DNA of 60,051 nucleotides. Origin: a virus. This document shows, in pieces, positions 1 through 7,981 of this stretch (position 1 is its first letter; each line of letters starts with the position of its first letter). The notes under the pieces were generated by a model that was given only the letters and a program-made list of their open reading frames with translations, had not been told where the DNA came from and ran no database searches. The stretch lies in IMG/VR virus record IMGVR_UViG_3300046812_000237, positions 1-60,051 of that record; one strand, given 5' to 3'. Position numbers and translations under genes: made by a program.

Positions 1-127
1 GGGCCTCGCCGCAGCCCGTGGAGACTCCGCTGGCGCGCTCGCCTCGATCATGGCCGCAGAAACCGAGCGACGGGACCAGCTTGTCGAGTTTATGGGAGCG
101 CTCGAAGAACGCGCCGGCCGAATCCGC
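1..127. repeat. Direct terminal repeat, left copy (circular contig overlap)
   Basis: Identical to 59925-60051 base for base. A single exact 127-bp copy at both ends is what an assembler leaves when a circular or circularly permuted molecule is closed with a long k-mer, so this is probably an assembly overlap and not a biological terminal repeat. Joining the ends restores one open reading frame across the junction, which supports the circular reading. Confidence 0.93.
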
Positions 128-589
128 AAGACCGTCGCCAAGGCCGAGAAACTGGCGCGCCACTATGAATCCTTCTGCCGTGGCATCGAATCGTCGATGC
201 TTCTGTATATGACAGAGAGGGGCGTGGCCGAGGTCAACGGCAAGATGCACCGCTTCAAGGTCTACAAGAACCCCGACGCGCTGCAGATCGACGAAACGAA
301 GATCCCGATGGAGTACCGGAAGTTTCCGCTCGAACACCGCATGGCCGAGGTACTGCGCGCCGCTCGTGCCGCCATCCTGACGATGCTCAAGAGCACCGCC
401 AGCGAATTTCAGAACAGGCCCGAGGCTTATCCGCTCATTCCGCTGATCGACGGAATCCTCGCGCAGGTGCCGGCCGATGCCGCGCTTGGTAGCGTGGATA
501 AGGAGAAAGTAGAGACGGCCCTGAAAGCCAAAATCCAAGTTCCGGGTGCCACAATTCTGACCGATAGGCGCAGGCTGGACATCAAGTAA
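2..589 (+). CDS. Gp157-family protein (3' part; gene crosses the contig join)
   Basis: The frame is open from base 2, so the ATG at 50 is not the real start. Through the terminal repeat the gene begins at GTG 59794, behind AAGGAG, giving a 239-aa protein. The N-terminal half is charged and probably coiled coil. The C-terminal half has the Siphovirus Gp157 pattern: an IPMEYRKF-like segment after a short beta region, then a VPGA...RRRLDIK ending. Gp157 proteins are found beside phage recombination genes and one was linked to resistance against host nucleases. Here it lies just upstream of a probable DNA-annealing protein, which fits. The family call is by recognisable motifs; the function is inferred. 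Confidence 0.85.
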   Translation, partial: GLAAARGDSAGALASIMAAETERRDQLVEFMGALEERAGRIRKTVAKAEKLARHYESFCRGIESSMLLYMTERGVAEVNGKMHRFKVYKNPDALQIDETKIPMEYRKFPLEHRMAEVLRAARAAILTMLKSTASEFQNRPEAYPLIPLIDGILAQVPADAALGSVDKEKVETALKAKIQVPGATILTDRRRLDIK

Positions 590-780
590 TGGACTTCCCG
601 CTGTTCTTCCTCGAAGACGATGAGGTCGCGGGATTGCTTTTGAAGTTTGTCCCGACACTCGTATTCACGCCCGAGTGGGTGGAGAATTTCACTCAAGCGC
701 TCAACAACTGTGTCGCGGGCCAGCCGGAGAGGAACGGGAATGAGGGGCCGCAAATTCGCGCTCGGAATACGCATGGTTAG
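589..780 (+). CDS. Small hypothetical protein
   Basis: 63 aa. The start ATG shares one base with the upstream stop (TAATG), so it is translationally coupled to the Gp157 gene. It is acidic with a hydrophobic N-terminal third (DFPLFFLEDDEVAGLLLKF) and has no cysteine motif or clear membrane span. I do not recognise the family. Confidence 0.6.
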   Translation: MDFPLFFLEDDEVAGLLLKFVPTLVFTPEWVENFTQALNNCVAGQPERNGNEGPQIRARNTHG

Positions 781-961
781 CAAGTCAATGGAGCAAGCGC
801 AACACCGGGCCCTGTCCGAGATCAAACTGCCCCAACGCTGGCCGACACGCGAGGAAATACAAATGACCCTCGAATACGCCGCCAGAGTGCAAGCAAAGAT
901 GGATCGGATCCAGTACCAGGCCGAGCGCCACTTTATCGTAATGAACGCCGACGCCTTCTGA
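740..961 (+). CDS. Small hypothetical protein
   Basis: About 73 aa, overlapping the upstream gene by 41 bases in another frame. The ATG at 740 follows a good GGAGAGG. A second ATG at 773 would give a 62-aa product and nearly coincides with the upstream stop. The mostly helical C-terminal part (TREEIQMTLEYAARVQAKM) is likely a short coiled coil. Function unknown. Confidence 0.6.
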   Translation: MRGRKFALGIRMVSKSMEQAQHRALSEIKLPQRWPTREEIQMTLEYAARVQAKMDRIQYQAERHFIVMNADAF

Positions 962-971
962 GGAGAACACC

Positions 972-1205
972 ATGGACAAGCCGAAAAGGATTTACACCAT
1001 AGACGTAGCCTATACCTGCACCGTCGAAGCCACCGAGGAAGACGGGGCGATCCGGAGCGCGAGTTATTACATCCCGTCATCCGGCGACACAATCCGCGCT
1101 GTCTCGCACCTGGGGATGCGCGTAACGGGATGGCGTGACGCGCCCGTCGAAGTTCCGCCACCGAACGAAGCCGAAGTTCTGCCGCCACCGGAGCCGTTCC
1201 TGTGA
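972..1205 (+). CDS. Small hypothetical protein, Pro-rich tail
   Basis: 77 aa, start behind GAGGAGAAC. It has a predicted beta-rich body (YTIDVAYTCTVEATEEDG) and an acidic proline-rich tail ending PPPEPFL. Its last bases overlap the next GTG start (GTGA). A similar pattern, beta body with 'TVEATEE', recurs in the 1202-2581 product region TLEVRWPSDTSEVAF, hinting at a shared small domain; this is only a visual impression. Confidence 0.65.
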   Translation: MDKPKRIYTIDVAYTCTVEATEEDGAIRSASYYIPSSGDTIRAVSHLGMRVTGWRDAPVEVPPPNEAEVLPPPEPFL

Positions 1206-2581
1206 CCAAGAAGAAAGCAGACCAGCAAATCGTCGAAACCATTACCAAGGCCGAGACCGCCCCGAGCCTTCCCGCTGTCCCGCTCGAAGTCGCCGCAATT
1301 CAGAGCACCATTGAGAAACTCGAAACGGTCAAGCGTTTCATTCAGAAGAACCTCAACCCCGGACGCCGCCGCCTGCTCAAGAAAATCGGCAAGCGCCCGC
1401 CGACGCCGGCCGAGACCGCACAACTGCGGGAGCTCGAAATCGACTTCGGCACTGTCCCGGGCATCAACCGCAACTTTCTAAAACAGCCTGGCGCGGAGAA
1501 AATCGCTCAGTGGTTGCACGTGCGCCCGCGCTATGAATCCGAGACGACGCCTATCCCGGACCATCCCGGGCATATCGAGGTCGCTGGCCGTTGCAAGATC
1601 ATGGCGATTACCCCCGCCGGCGAGTTTGAACTGTTCTCCGGGCCTCTGGCGTCCTGCTCCACCATGGAATCGAACTACCGTTACCGTTGGGTGGACATGG
1701 ACCCGCAGCCGACGTTCGACTGGTCGATGAAGGAGGGCAAGACCGCCAAGGGCCTCGGCACACACCGCAGCTTCAAGGACAAGAAGACCGACAAATGGGT
1801 GTGGCAGACACGCCACGAAAATCCGAACATTTACGACGAGCGCAACAAGGTCCGGCAAATCGGCGAGAAGCGCATGCTCGTGAAAGCCATGCGGAACTGG
1901 GGCGCGCTGTCCGAGGTATTCACCGAAGACCCGAGCGAGTGGATTCTGGACGACGACTCGAACGTCACGCCGGAGGCACCGATCGAGCCCGGGAAGGTCA
2001 AGCGCGAGGAACCGACGCCGACATCAGATACCGCAGAGTCAGATACTCGGCAGGTATATACACTCGAGGTCCGCTGGCCGAGCGACACCTCCGAGGTCGC
2101 CTTTGTCCATATCCCGGAGTGTCCCGCCGGCATCGAAGTGGGCGTCAAGATTGCCGAGTTTGGGACCTTCCGCAAGGAGAGCGCCGACTGGCAGATTCCC
2201 GGCGGAGACGTCGCCACCATCACAGAGTTTGCGCTCAGTCTGGGCATGGAGGTCAACGAGGTCGAGATCGACAAGAAGCCCGCGCCGCCCGCAGCCAAGT
2301 CCGCCGGCAGCAACGTCGCGCCGCCGAGCAAGGGCAAGGTCACACAGGTATCCCGTCACCCGGGCCGGCAGAAGAACACGTTCTATTATCTGCTGGTGAT
2401 CGACGGGCGGAGCCTGTACTGCTATAAGACCGATTGGTTCGAGCACCTCGCCAAGGCCAAGGACCAGGTCTGCGAGTTCGAGTTGCAGGACGGCGCCTAT
2501 CCAAAAATAGTGGGCATCAAGCAAATCGGTGCCACGCACTTTGACGAAGGATTGCCGGTAATCCAGAACAAAGACCGATGA
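1202..2581 (+). CDS. Probable phage recombination / ssDNA-annealing type protein
   Basis: 459 aa from a GTG that overlaps the previous stop. The middle (residues about 100-250) holds a pattern seen in phage recombination-associated proteins: GAEKIAQWLHVRPRYE, CSTMESNYRYRW, then a helix ERNKVRQIGEKRMLVKAM followed by LSEVFTED. This resembles the KxAKKRAxVDAxL..FTQD helix of that group. A low-complexity Pro/Glu/Lys linker (about 255-275 and 355-380) separates a C-terminal beta-rich region. Neighbours fit: Gp157 upstream, HNH and replisome organiser downstream. The annealing function is inferred from family resemblance and context, not from catalytic residues. Confidence 0.6.
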   Translation: MTKKKADQQIVETITKAETAPSLPAVPLEVAAIQSTIEKLETVKRFIQKNLNPGRRRLLKKIGKRPPTPAETAQLRELEIDFGTVPGINRNFLKQPGAEKIAQWLHVRPRYESETTPIPDHPGHIEVAGRCKIMAITPAGEFELFSGPLASCSTMESNYRYRWVDMDPQPTFDWSMKEGKTAKGLGTHRSFKDKKTDKWVWQTRHENPNIYDERNKVRQIGEKRMLVKAMRNWGALSEVFTEDPSEWILDDDSNVTPEAPIEPGKVKREEPTPTSDTAESDTRQVYTLEVRWPSDTSEVAFVHIPECPAGIEVGVKIAEFGTFRKESADWQIPGGDVATITEFALSLGMEVNEVEIDKKPAPPAAKSAGSNVAPPSKGKVTQVSRHPGRQKNTFYYLLVIDGRSLYCYKTDWFEHLAKAKDQVCEFELQDGAYPKIVGIKQIGATHFDEGLPVIQNKDR

Positions 2582-2829
2582 AAAAGCCACCCGCGCCGCC
2601 GAGAAGGAGTGACATCAAGCCCGGCGGTCTCACCATGCCCGCCAAGGTACTCGACCTGATCCATGAGCGCGGTATCGTCGCCGTGTTTATCCCGGCGCCC
2701 GAGGGCATCCGTTTTTTCGTGGTGCAAAACCTGAGCGAGGACGAGGCCGAGGAGTTCGCCACCATCCTCGAGGACTGCGCCAAGACCGTCCGCGGCATGT
2801 ATCGACCGACACCCGGGAGAGTCCAATGA
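2578..2829 (+). CDS. Small hypothetical protein
   Basis: 83 aa, ATGA overlap with the upstream gene. It has a basic N-terminus followed by a mixed alpha/beta stretch (VLDLIHERGIVAVFIPAPEGIRF) and an acidic helix (LSEDEAEEFATILEDC). It looks like a compact alpha/beta adaptor, but I do not recognise a named family. Confidence 0.65.
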   Translation: MKKPPAPPRRSDIKPGGLTMPAKVLDLIHERGIVAVFIPAPEGIRFFVVQNLSEDEAEEFATILEDCAKTVRGMYRPTPGRVQ

Positions 2830-3104
2830 AGAAGCAGAAGAAGACACCATCGGATCGCACACTGCTCCGTCGCGCGGAAGCGTCACTTGAGCAAGCACTT
2901 GGGCGGATGGGCCTGCTGGACAAAGAACTCACCAAAATGAAGCTGGACCGCGACCATTGGAAGCGCATTGCGGAGATTCACTTGCAAGAACGCGCCCGCT
3001 TGGATGCCTTGCTGAACATCGTCAAGGCCATGGCTTCGGGGGATTGTTCGACTGCGATTCGCACCCTGTTAACGCCGGTGACTGGTGGAACGCACAATGC
3101 GTGA
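2826..3104 (+). CDS. Coiled-coil hypothetical protein
   Basis: 92 aa, ATGA-coupled. Lysine-rich start, then one long helix with heptad-like leucines (LLRRAEASLEQALGRMGLL, then WKRIAEIHLQERARLDALL). Probably an oligomeric helical protein. Function unknown. Confidence 0.65.
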   Translation: MKKQKKTPSDRTLLRRAEASLEQALGRMGLLDKELTKMKLDRDHWKRIAEIHLQERARLDALLNIVKAMASGDCSTAIRTLLTPVTGGTHNA

Positions 3105-3564
3105 GCCAGTCAACGACCTTGAAGACCTAGGGCAGACCATGAAACTGGAATGGAAGAAAGTCGTGACCACCGTAACGTCGCTCTGCTCCGAGAATATCGT
3201 GCCGGCCGCCATGTCCCTGTCGCATATCTCCGGCGTGGGGCGCGCCTCGATCGAGCGCAAGCTCCGCGCCGTGCAGTGGGCCATCGGCGAGGGCATGGCG
3301 CCGCCCGTGATTATGGAACTCGGCCAGGAGGCCATTGTCTCGGCCTACAACAAAGCGACCAAGCAGGAGCAGGCCGAGCAACAGGTGTGGGTCCGCTGGA
3401 AGGTCTCGGGCACCCTGCGCGACCAGGTCGAGACCGAACGCGAGCGGATTATGAAATTGCTCAAGTTCACCAACTCCGAGCAGTTTGTGTCGTGGTTGCA
3501 TGCCGTTCTGGTCAATGCCAGCGACGAGGAAGTCCTCCATTCCGCCGGCGAACAACCGCAATGA
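3097..3564 (+). CDS. Hypothetical helical protein
   Basis: 155 aa from the ATG at 3097, which overlaps the upstream stop by 8 bases and follows GGTGGAAC. Repeated polar helices, including a long acidic one around RDQVETERERIMKLLKF, and no zinc motif. It ends ATGA-coupled to the HNH gene. It may act in DNA metabolism by location only. Confidence 0.65.
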   Translation: MREPVNDLEDLGQTMKLEWKKVVTTVTSLCSENIVPAAMSLSHISGVGRASIERKLRAVQWAIGEGMAPPVIMELGQEAIVSAYNKATKQEQAEQQVWVRWKVSGTLRDQVETERERIMKLLKFTNSEQFVSWLHAVLVNASDEEVLHSAGEQPQ

Positions 3565-3809
3565 CAGACCTGATGTTCCCGAAGCACAAGCCGATCCGGC
3601 TCGACTCCCGCGGCATGGCCAAGCTACGCACTCAGGCAGTCATCCGCGACGGCGGGCGGTGCGTCCAGTGTGGCTCGCGCTACTGGCTCGAGCTGTCGCA
3701 CGACGTTCCCCGCGGCCGCGGAGGATCCGACACGATCGACAACGTGCACATGCGCTGTAAGAAGTGCCACATCAAGCGCGACCTGCACGGCCAGCCTGGC
3801 CACTTTTAG
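3561..3809 (+). CDS. HNH endonuclease, small
   Basis: 82 aa starting at the ATG that overlaps the upstream stop. It carries a complete minimal HNH site: CVQCG knuckle (about residues 34-38), LSHDVPRGRGGSD with the first His, N in DNVHM, and CKKCHIKRD. The family nicks or cuts DNA. In phages, small HNH proteins act in packaging with the terminase, in recombination, or as homing nucleases. Placement after the recombination genes and before the replisome organiser makes a replication/recombination role likelier than packaging. Confidence 0.85.
   Translation: MTDLMFPKHKPIRLDSRGMAKLRTQAVIRDGGRCVQCGSRYWLELSHDVPRGRGGSDTIDNVHMRCKKCHIKRDLHGQPGHF
3789..3808 (+). terminator. Weak intrinsic terminator overlapping the HNH stop
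   Basis: GGCCA GCC TGGCC forms a 5-bp GC stem with a 3-base loop at 3789-3801, followed by ACTTTT. It lies in the last codons of the HNH gene and just ahead of the promoter at 3850, so it could end the upstream transcription unit. The U-tract is short, so efficiency is doubtful. Confidence 0.4.
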
Positions 3810-3849
3810 GATTTTCCACCGCCTATAGGTTTTCCTCAGAGGTGCTTGC

Positions 3850-3886
3850 TTGACAGGTTACAACGCGAGGTGTAACTTCCCGCGCC
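3850..3886 (+). promoter_or_regulatory. Leaderless-type promoter with inverted-repeat operator
   Basis: TTGACA (3850-3855, perfect -35) and a weak TAACTT -10 at 3873-3878 lie so close to the ATG at 3887 that the transcript would start at or next to the start codon. No Shine-Dalgarno sits at a usable distance. Between the boxes is an inverted repeat, GTTACA (3858-3863) and TGTAAC (3871-3876), whose half-site matches the iterons inside the gene it controls. This suggests autoregulation by the initiator. Confidence 0.55.
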
Positions 3887-4651
3887 ATGAATCCACGCTT
3901 CGGGCGGCGCACATGGGTCAAACTTTGGGTCAATGAATGGCTCGAGGGGACGACGCGCTGCGAAATGAGCGACGCACAGCGCGCCTTTTTCATCGACCTG
4001 CTCGCCATGGCCGGAAGGTCGCGCTTCCCGGGAATAGTCTGCGCCGGACAGATCAATGGCAAGTTCGTCGGCTACCCGATTACCAAATTCCAATCTTTGA
4101 TGACGACTCCGATCAACGTGCAGGAAACATTAGAGTTATTCGAGAGGAATGAAAAGGTCAAACTCACCTACACCCAAACCGAACCCTTCGCTCTCGTTAT
4201 GGTCGAACTGCTGAAGTGGGAGCAATATCAGTCCGAGTACCAGCGCCAGAAACCGTATAGGTTACAAGCTAAGTTACAAGAAAGTGACAAGGTAAGTTAC
4301 GTCGAAGGTAACAAGACAGATACAGAGACAGATACAGATACAGAAGTAGAAAAACCCTCGCTCACTTCGTTCGCTGCGTTTTGGGAGTTGTATCCAGTAG
4401 CGCGCAATAAGAAAGCAGCCGAGCGCACCTGGAACCGAATGAGCGAAACGCAGAAAGAAAAAGCGCTCGAGGCCCTGCCGAAGTTCAAGGCCAGCCTGCA
4501 GTGGCGCAAAGAGCGCGGACGCTATGTGCCCTACGCGCAGAGGTTCCTCGGGCAGGAACTCTACCTCGAGGCCCCGGACGCCGGCCGCGCGGCATCCTCC
4601 GGAAGGAGTTTCGATGAGCGCTCCCGATCTGCTGAAGAAAAGACTCGCTGA
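3887..4651 (+). CDS. Replisome organiser / replication initiator-like protein
   Basis: 254 aa. The N-terminal 110 residues have the winged-helix style seen in phage replisome organisers (WVKLWVNEWLEGTTR, AFFIDLLAMAGRS, and an LELFERNEKVKL helix). A low-complexity linker, KTDTETDTDTE, is encoded by 12-bp DNA repeats. The C-terminal domain (FWELYPVARNKKAAERTW ... YAQRFLGQELYL) is the short helical module often found at the end of phage DnaD/O-like proteins. It probably binds the iterons at 4261-4343 and recruits host helicase. It is the first gene of its unit and has no SD. The domain assignment is by pattern; initiator activity is inferred. Confidence 0.72.
   Translation: MNPRFGRRTWVKLWVNEWLEGTTRCEMSDAQRAFFIDLLAMAGRSRFPGIVCAGQINGKFVGYPITKFQSLMTTPINVQETLELFERNEKVKLTYTQTEPFALVMVELLKWEQYQSEYQRQKPYRLQAKLQESDKVSYVEGNKTDTETDTDTEVEKPSLTSFAAFWELYPVARNKKAAERTWNRMSETQKEKALEALPKFKASLQWRKERGRYVPYAQRFLGQELYLEAPDAGRAASSGRSFDERSRSAEEKTR
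4261..4343 (+). repeat. Iteron array, probable replication origin
   Basis: Five copies of a GTTACAAG-like word start at 4261, 4273, 4284 (GTGACAAG), 4296 (GTTACGTC) and 4308 (GTAACAAG), spaced 12, 11, 12 and 12 bases. The 12-base period continues as ATACAGAGACAG (4320) and ATACAGATACAG (4332). An A-rich stretch follows at 4344-4354. The array sits inside the replisome-organiser gene, the same arrangement as lambda ori in gene O, and the words match the operator at 3858-3876. Confidence 0.65.
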
Positions 4652-5222
4652 ATGGGAAGTGACCTATGAGCACGAACTCGAAGACGCGGAACTGTCCGTC
4701 TGGTACGACACTTTCAGGGACCTGCGAATCTCGGACGTGCTGCTCGAGAACGCCCTCCGCATTGTGCAGAGCAAAGCCGTGAGAATGCCCAAACCCGGAC
4801 ACCTGACTATAGCGATCGAGGAGGCCCGGGCCGAGCGCGACAAGGGCTCGCGCAGTTCCGTGCTCGAAGACCTCGCAAACACTCCGCACGTAAGCGACCT
4901 GCCGGCGTCCGAGCGCGTCGAGATGAAGCAGATGTTCGACCGCGCCGTCGCCGAGATCATCCGCGACCAGATTCCCAAGTATCCGCACGCCCGGACCTGG
5001 AAAGACCAGAAGGCCGAGACCGCAAGGCAGAAACAGGCCCTCGCAGCCGTTTTAAGCGACGCAAATAGGGCCAAGGCCCCAGAAGACCCCGGGACGCCAC
5101 TGGATGCAGCAGCGCCAGAGGAAACGCCAGCGCCGCCACCTGTAGGGCCGGATGAGATTGCTCCGGAGGACCTAGCCGAAGAAGTGCCGTACAAACCGAC
5201 CGATGAGGACGTGCCATTGTGA
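4614..5222 (+). CDS. Replication-associated hypothetical protein
   Basis: 202 aa, start behind AAGGAG and overlapping the initiator gene by 38 bases. The helical N-terminal half (DLLKKRLAEWEVTYEHEL, a VWYDTFRDLR segment, MPKPGHLTIAIEEARAER) recalls small helicase-loader or replication P-like proteins. The C-terminus is a long Pro/Ala/Glu-rich disordered tail ending in DEDVPL. No Walker motif is present, so it is not a DnaC-type ATPase. Being directly after the initiator suggests a partner role. Confidence 0.55.
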   Translation: MSAPDLLKKRLAEWEVTYEHELEDAELSVWYDTFRDLRISDVLLENALRIVQSKAVRMPKPGHLTIAIEEARAERDKGSRSSVLEDLANTPHVSDLPASERVEMKQMFDRAVAEIIRDQIPKYPHARTWKDQKAETARQKQALAAVLSDANRAKAPEDPGTPLDAAAPEETPAPPPVGPDEIAPEDLAEEVPYKPTDEDVPL

Positions 5223-5524
5223 AGCACACTCAGGCAGACCTAGAGCGATGGCACGACAGGTGGGAGCAGTGGCACGAGGACAATAAGGCCTACGTCAGGG
5301 AACTTGAGGGACAAATCAGGAGGGCGGGCATGCACGCGGAATACAGTGTCAAGACGTTCAAAAGCGCCGATGAGTTTCAAGAGTATCTCAGCAGCCTTGC
5401 CGAGGGCTGGCAGTTACACAGCTTCGCCCCGGGCGTGGTGCAGTGGGCGGTGGCGGTGTTCGTGAAACATAATATTCCGAAGTTCGAGCACATCGACATG
5501 CTGCCTTACACGGGGAGGTCATGA
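5219..5524 (+). CDS. Hypothetical protein
   Basis: 101 aa from a GTG overlapping the previous stop (GTGA). A Trp/His/Glu-rich amphipathic helix opens it (ERWHDRWEQWHEDNKAYV). The second half resembles a small alpha/beta domain (FKSADEFQEYLSSLAEGWQ, then VVQWAVAVFVKH) of the sort annotated DUF4177-like in phages; I am not certain of that. Confidence 0.6.
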   Translation: MKHTQADLERWHDRWEQWHEDNKAYVRELEGQIRRAGMHAEYSVKTFKSADEFQEYLSSLAEGWQLHSFAPGVVQWAVAVFVKHNIPKFEHIDMLPYTGRS

Positions 5525-6318
5525 GCAACGAATCGGAGGAATTTTGGTCAGCCCATCCGTGCAACGCGCGCCGCGGGAGACTCGCCGCTGGCGATGAGGT
5601 CTATTTCGAACAGATTCGCCGGAACAAGGCCATCGCCGAGCCGCACCTGCTGCCGTTCATGGAAACGAGCCGATGGCGCGAGAAGGAGGTGCTCGACGTC
5701 GGCTGCGGTCTCGGGACGCAAGCGGTCTGGTTCGCCGAGAATGGCGCGTGGGTGACGGCCTGTGACTTCTCGCACGACTCACTCGCGCTGGCGGAGCGGC
5801 ACGCCGCGACGCAGTCGGACCTTGTCCGCGATCACATCCTGCTCAAGCCCCTCGACTTCGACCGCGGCATCTACCCGCGACACCATTACGACCTGATTTG
5901 GGCGTGGGGGACGTTGCACCATATGCTCACGCCGGCGCGCAACCTGCGGGCCCTGCGGGCTCACTGTGCCGGCCCGAACACGGTGCTGAAAGTCATGGTC
6001 TACCACCGAAAGTCTCTGAAGGTCTGGAGGCTTATGGCCAGACACGGCCGCGACTGGCGGAAGTGGACCGAGGCCAACGGGCCCGTGCCTATCTCGGATG
6101 CTTACACCGTCAAGGAAGCTCGCGCTGCGGTCGAACTGGCCGGTTGGCGCGTCGATAGCGTGCGAGTTACGCATATTTTCCCGTGGGCATTAAAGCCTTA
6201 CAAGCAGGGGCGGTACGAAAAGGCGTTTCCGTGGAACGTTATGCCTGAAAAGTGGAACAAATACCTGGAATCCCGGTACGGTTTTCACATTTTGATCGAA
6301 GCGAGGCCAGCCTTATGA
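5521..6318 (+). CDS. Class I SAM-dependent methyltransferase
   Basis: 265 aa. Motif I is VLDVGCGLGTQAVWFAE (about residues 60-75), the acidic strand end VTACDFSHDSL follows, and IWAWGTLHHM is the post-II/IV region typical of Methyltransf_11/25 small-molecule enzymes. It lacks an (N/D)PPY motif, so it is not a DNA adenine methyltransferase. It opens the sugar/glycan cluster (ATGA overlap with the 6-dehydrogenase), so a sugar, glycan or nucleotide-sugar substrate is inferred. Confidence 0.8.
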   Translation: MSNESEEFWSAHPCNARRGRLAAGDEVYFEQIRRNKAIAEPHLLPFMETSRWREKEVLDVGCGLGTQAVWFAENGAWVTACDFSHDSLALAERHAATQSDLVRDHILLKPLDFDRGIYPRHHYDLIWAWGTLHHMLTPARNLRALRAHCAGPNTVLKVMVYHRKSLKVWRLMARHGRDWRKWTEANGPVPISDAYTVKEARAAVELAGWRVDSVRVTHIFPWALKPYKQGRYEKAFPWNVMPEKWNKYLESRYGFHILIEARPAL

Positions 6319-7544
6319 AAATAGCGGTAATCGGGCTCGGGAAGTTGGGTCTCCCCATCGCCTGCGCCCTAGCAGAGAAGTGCGAGGTAATCGGCGTCGA
6401 CCGGGACCCGCGCGTGCTCGAGGCCGTTGACACAGGTGCCGCGAACGGCGAGCCCGGCGTGAACGTCGTCAGCGTGGACCGGATCAAGAAAGTCACCTCC
6501 GACGCCGCGGCTGCGGTTGCGGCCAGCGACTTTTCGCTCGTGATCGTGCCCACACCCTCCGACCGCAACGGACGGTTCAGCAACGAGTACGTGCTCGCCG
6601 CCTGCCGGGAGATTGGCAAGGGACTGGTAAGCAATCCGCACCACACCGTCGTGATCGTTTCGACGGTCATGCCAGGGTCTATAGACTCCGAGATTCTCCG
6701 CACTCTCGAGTATGCCTCTGGACTTCGCGCCGGCGAGGACTTTGGACTCGTCTACAGCCCGCAGTTCGTCGCGCTTGGCTCGGTGATTCACGACTTCACG
6801 CACCCGGACCTAATCCTGATCGGCAAGTATGGCCACACCAAGGCCGAGGGCGTCATCGCCATGTACGATCGCATCCTCCGCTCGCTCCCGCAGATTGCCG
6901 TCACGACTCCCATCAACGCGGAACTGGCCAAGCTATCGCTCAACTGCGCGGTGGCCTCGAAGATTCACTTCTCGAACCAACTGGCGCGCGTCGTCGAACT
7001 CATCCCAGGCGCCGACGTCGACGTGATTACCGACATCATCGGGACCGACCGCCGGATCGGCAAGGCCTACCTCCGCGCCGGCATCATGTACGGTGGTCCC
7101 TGCTTCCCCCGGGACGTGGAGGCGCTCGCCACATTGCCCGGCGCGACCTGGTTCTGCCGACTGGCCGAACACAACGACGATTCGCTCGCGGCGCTGTTCC
7201 GGACGGTCCGGGCAACGGTCGGAGTTATCGGCATCCTCGGCACTAGCTACAAGGTCGGAAGCAATGTGACCGAGCGCGCGGTTGGGACTATTCTCTGCGA
7301 TTACCTCCGCGACGCCTGCCAGCGCGAGGTGCACACAGACTACATGCAGACCGCCGAGGAGGTCATCGCCCTGTCGGACACCGTCATCGTCACTCTTGAC
7401 GACATGGACTACCGGAGGGTCCCGCGCGAAGTCTGGACGAGCAAGCCGCGGGTGGTCATCGACTGCTGGCGTTCGCTGCAGCACCTCGACCGCTGCCACG
7501 AGCACCTGACCTACATTCCGATAGGGATTGGACCGCGCCCATGA
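6315..7544 (+). CDS. UDP-glucose / GDP-mannose 6-dehydrogenase family
   Basis: 409 aa. An N-terminal Rossmann NAD site GLGKLGLP (residues 7-14), the VPTPS strand at about 79-82, the central dimerisation helices ([12 protein letters not shown]), and the catalytic cysteine in GGPCFPRD (Cys263) are all present. The C-terminal UDP-binding domain has [12 protein letters not shown]. The family oxidises the C6 alcohol of a nucleotide sugar to a uronic acid using two NAD+, in the cytoplasm. The start overlaps the upstream stop (ATGA). Phage copies of this enzyme are uncommon. Beside glycosyltransferases it probably supplies UDP-glucuronate or a related donor. The substrate cannot be told from sequence. 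Confidence 0.9.
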   Translation: MKIAVIGLGKLGLPIACALAEKCEVIGVDRDPRVLEAVDTGAANGEPGVNVVSVDRIKKVTSDAAAAVAASDFSLVIVPTPSDRNGRFSNEYVLAACREIGKGLVSNPHHTVVIVSTVMPGSIDSEILRTLEYASGLRAGEDFGLVYSPQFVALGSVIHDFTHPDLILIGKYGHTKAEGVIAMYDRILRSLPQIAVTTPINAELAKLSLNCAVASKIHFSNQLARVVELIPGADVDVITDIIGTDRRIGKAYLRAGIMYGGPCFPRDVEALATLPGATWFCRLAEHNDDSLAALFRTVRATVGVIGILGTSYKVGSNVTERAVGTILCDYLRDACQREVHTDYMQTAEEVIALSDTVIVTLDDMDYRRVPREVWTSKPRVVIDCWRSLQHLDRCHEHLTYIPIGIGPRP

Positions 7545-7981
7545 GCGGACGGCCTCAGACTCCAATCTTCTCGCGACTGTCCCTTGACGTTTCTACGGGC
7601 TGCTGGAACTGGACCGGAAGCAAGGATAGTTGCGGTTACGGCACGGTCTGGGACCCGTTCACCCGAAAGTGCTGGCGCGCGCATCGCCTCGTCGCGCGAC
7701 TATTCTTGGGGTTCGACGCAGCTACGGTTCTGAAGGTTCTTCATCACTGCGATAACCCTTCCTGCTGCAATCCAAAGCATCTATTCATGGGCACGCAGGC
7801 GGACAATGTTGCCGATGCCGCGCGGAAACACCGGATGCGTAATCACAATTCTGGAAAGCGCACTTGCAAGCACGGACACTGGCTGACTGGTGAGAATGTT
7901 TACCACTGGCGGGGTCAGAGATTTTGCCGCACGTGCCGAGCCAGCTACCTGAAAACCTATATCCGCTTGGAGGACAGATGA
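7541..7981 (+). CDS. HNH homing-type endonuclease
   Basis: 146 aa. [33 protein letters not shown] and [11 protein letters not shown] form the HNH_3 signature common to free-standing phage homing endonucleases. A second zinc-like set (C-x-H...CRTC) follows in the C-terminal third. It splits the nucleotide-sugar dehydrogenase from the glycosyltransferase, yet both junctions are clean 4-base ATGA overlaps, so it is well integrated in the operon and not an obvious recent insertion. Confidence 0.87.
   Translation: MSGRPQTPIFSRLSLDVSTGCWNWTGSKDSCGYGTVWDPFTRKCWRAHRLVARLFLGFDAATVLKVLHHCDNPSCCNPKHLFMGTQADNVADAARKHRMRNHNSGKRTCKHGHWLTGENVYHWRGQRFCRTCRASYLKTYIRLEDR

Noticed and set aside
1-127. Biological terminal redundancy
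   Set aside because: One exact 127-bp copy equal to a common k-mer is better explained by assembly of a circular or permuted molecule.
427-1248. Long minus-strand frame opposite early genes
   Set aside because: Sequence is arginine-rich shadow of the plus-strand genes, no SD and no domain; plus genes have clear motifs.
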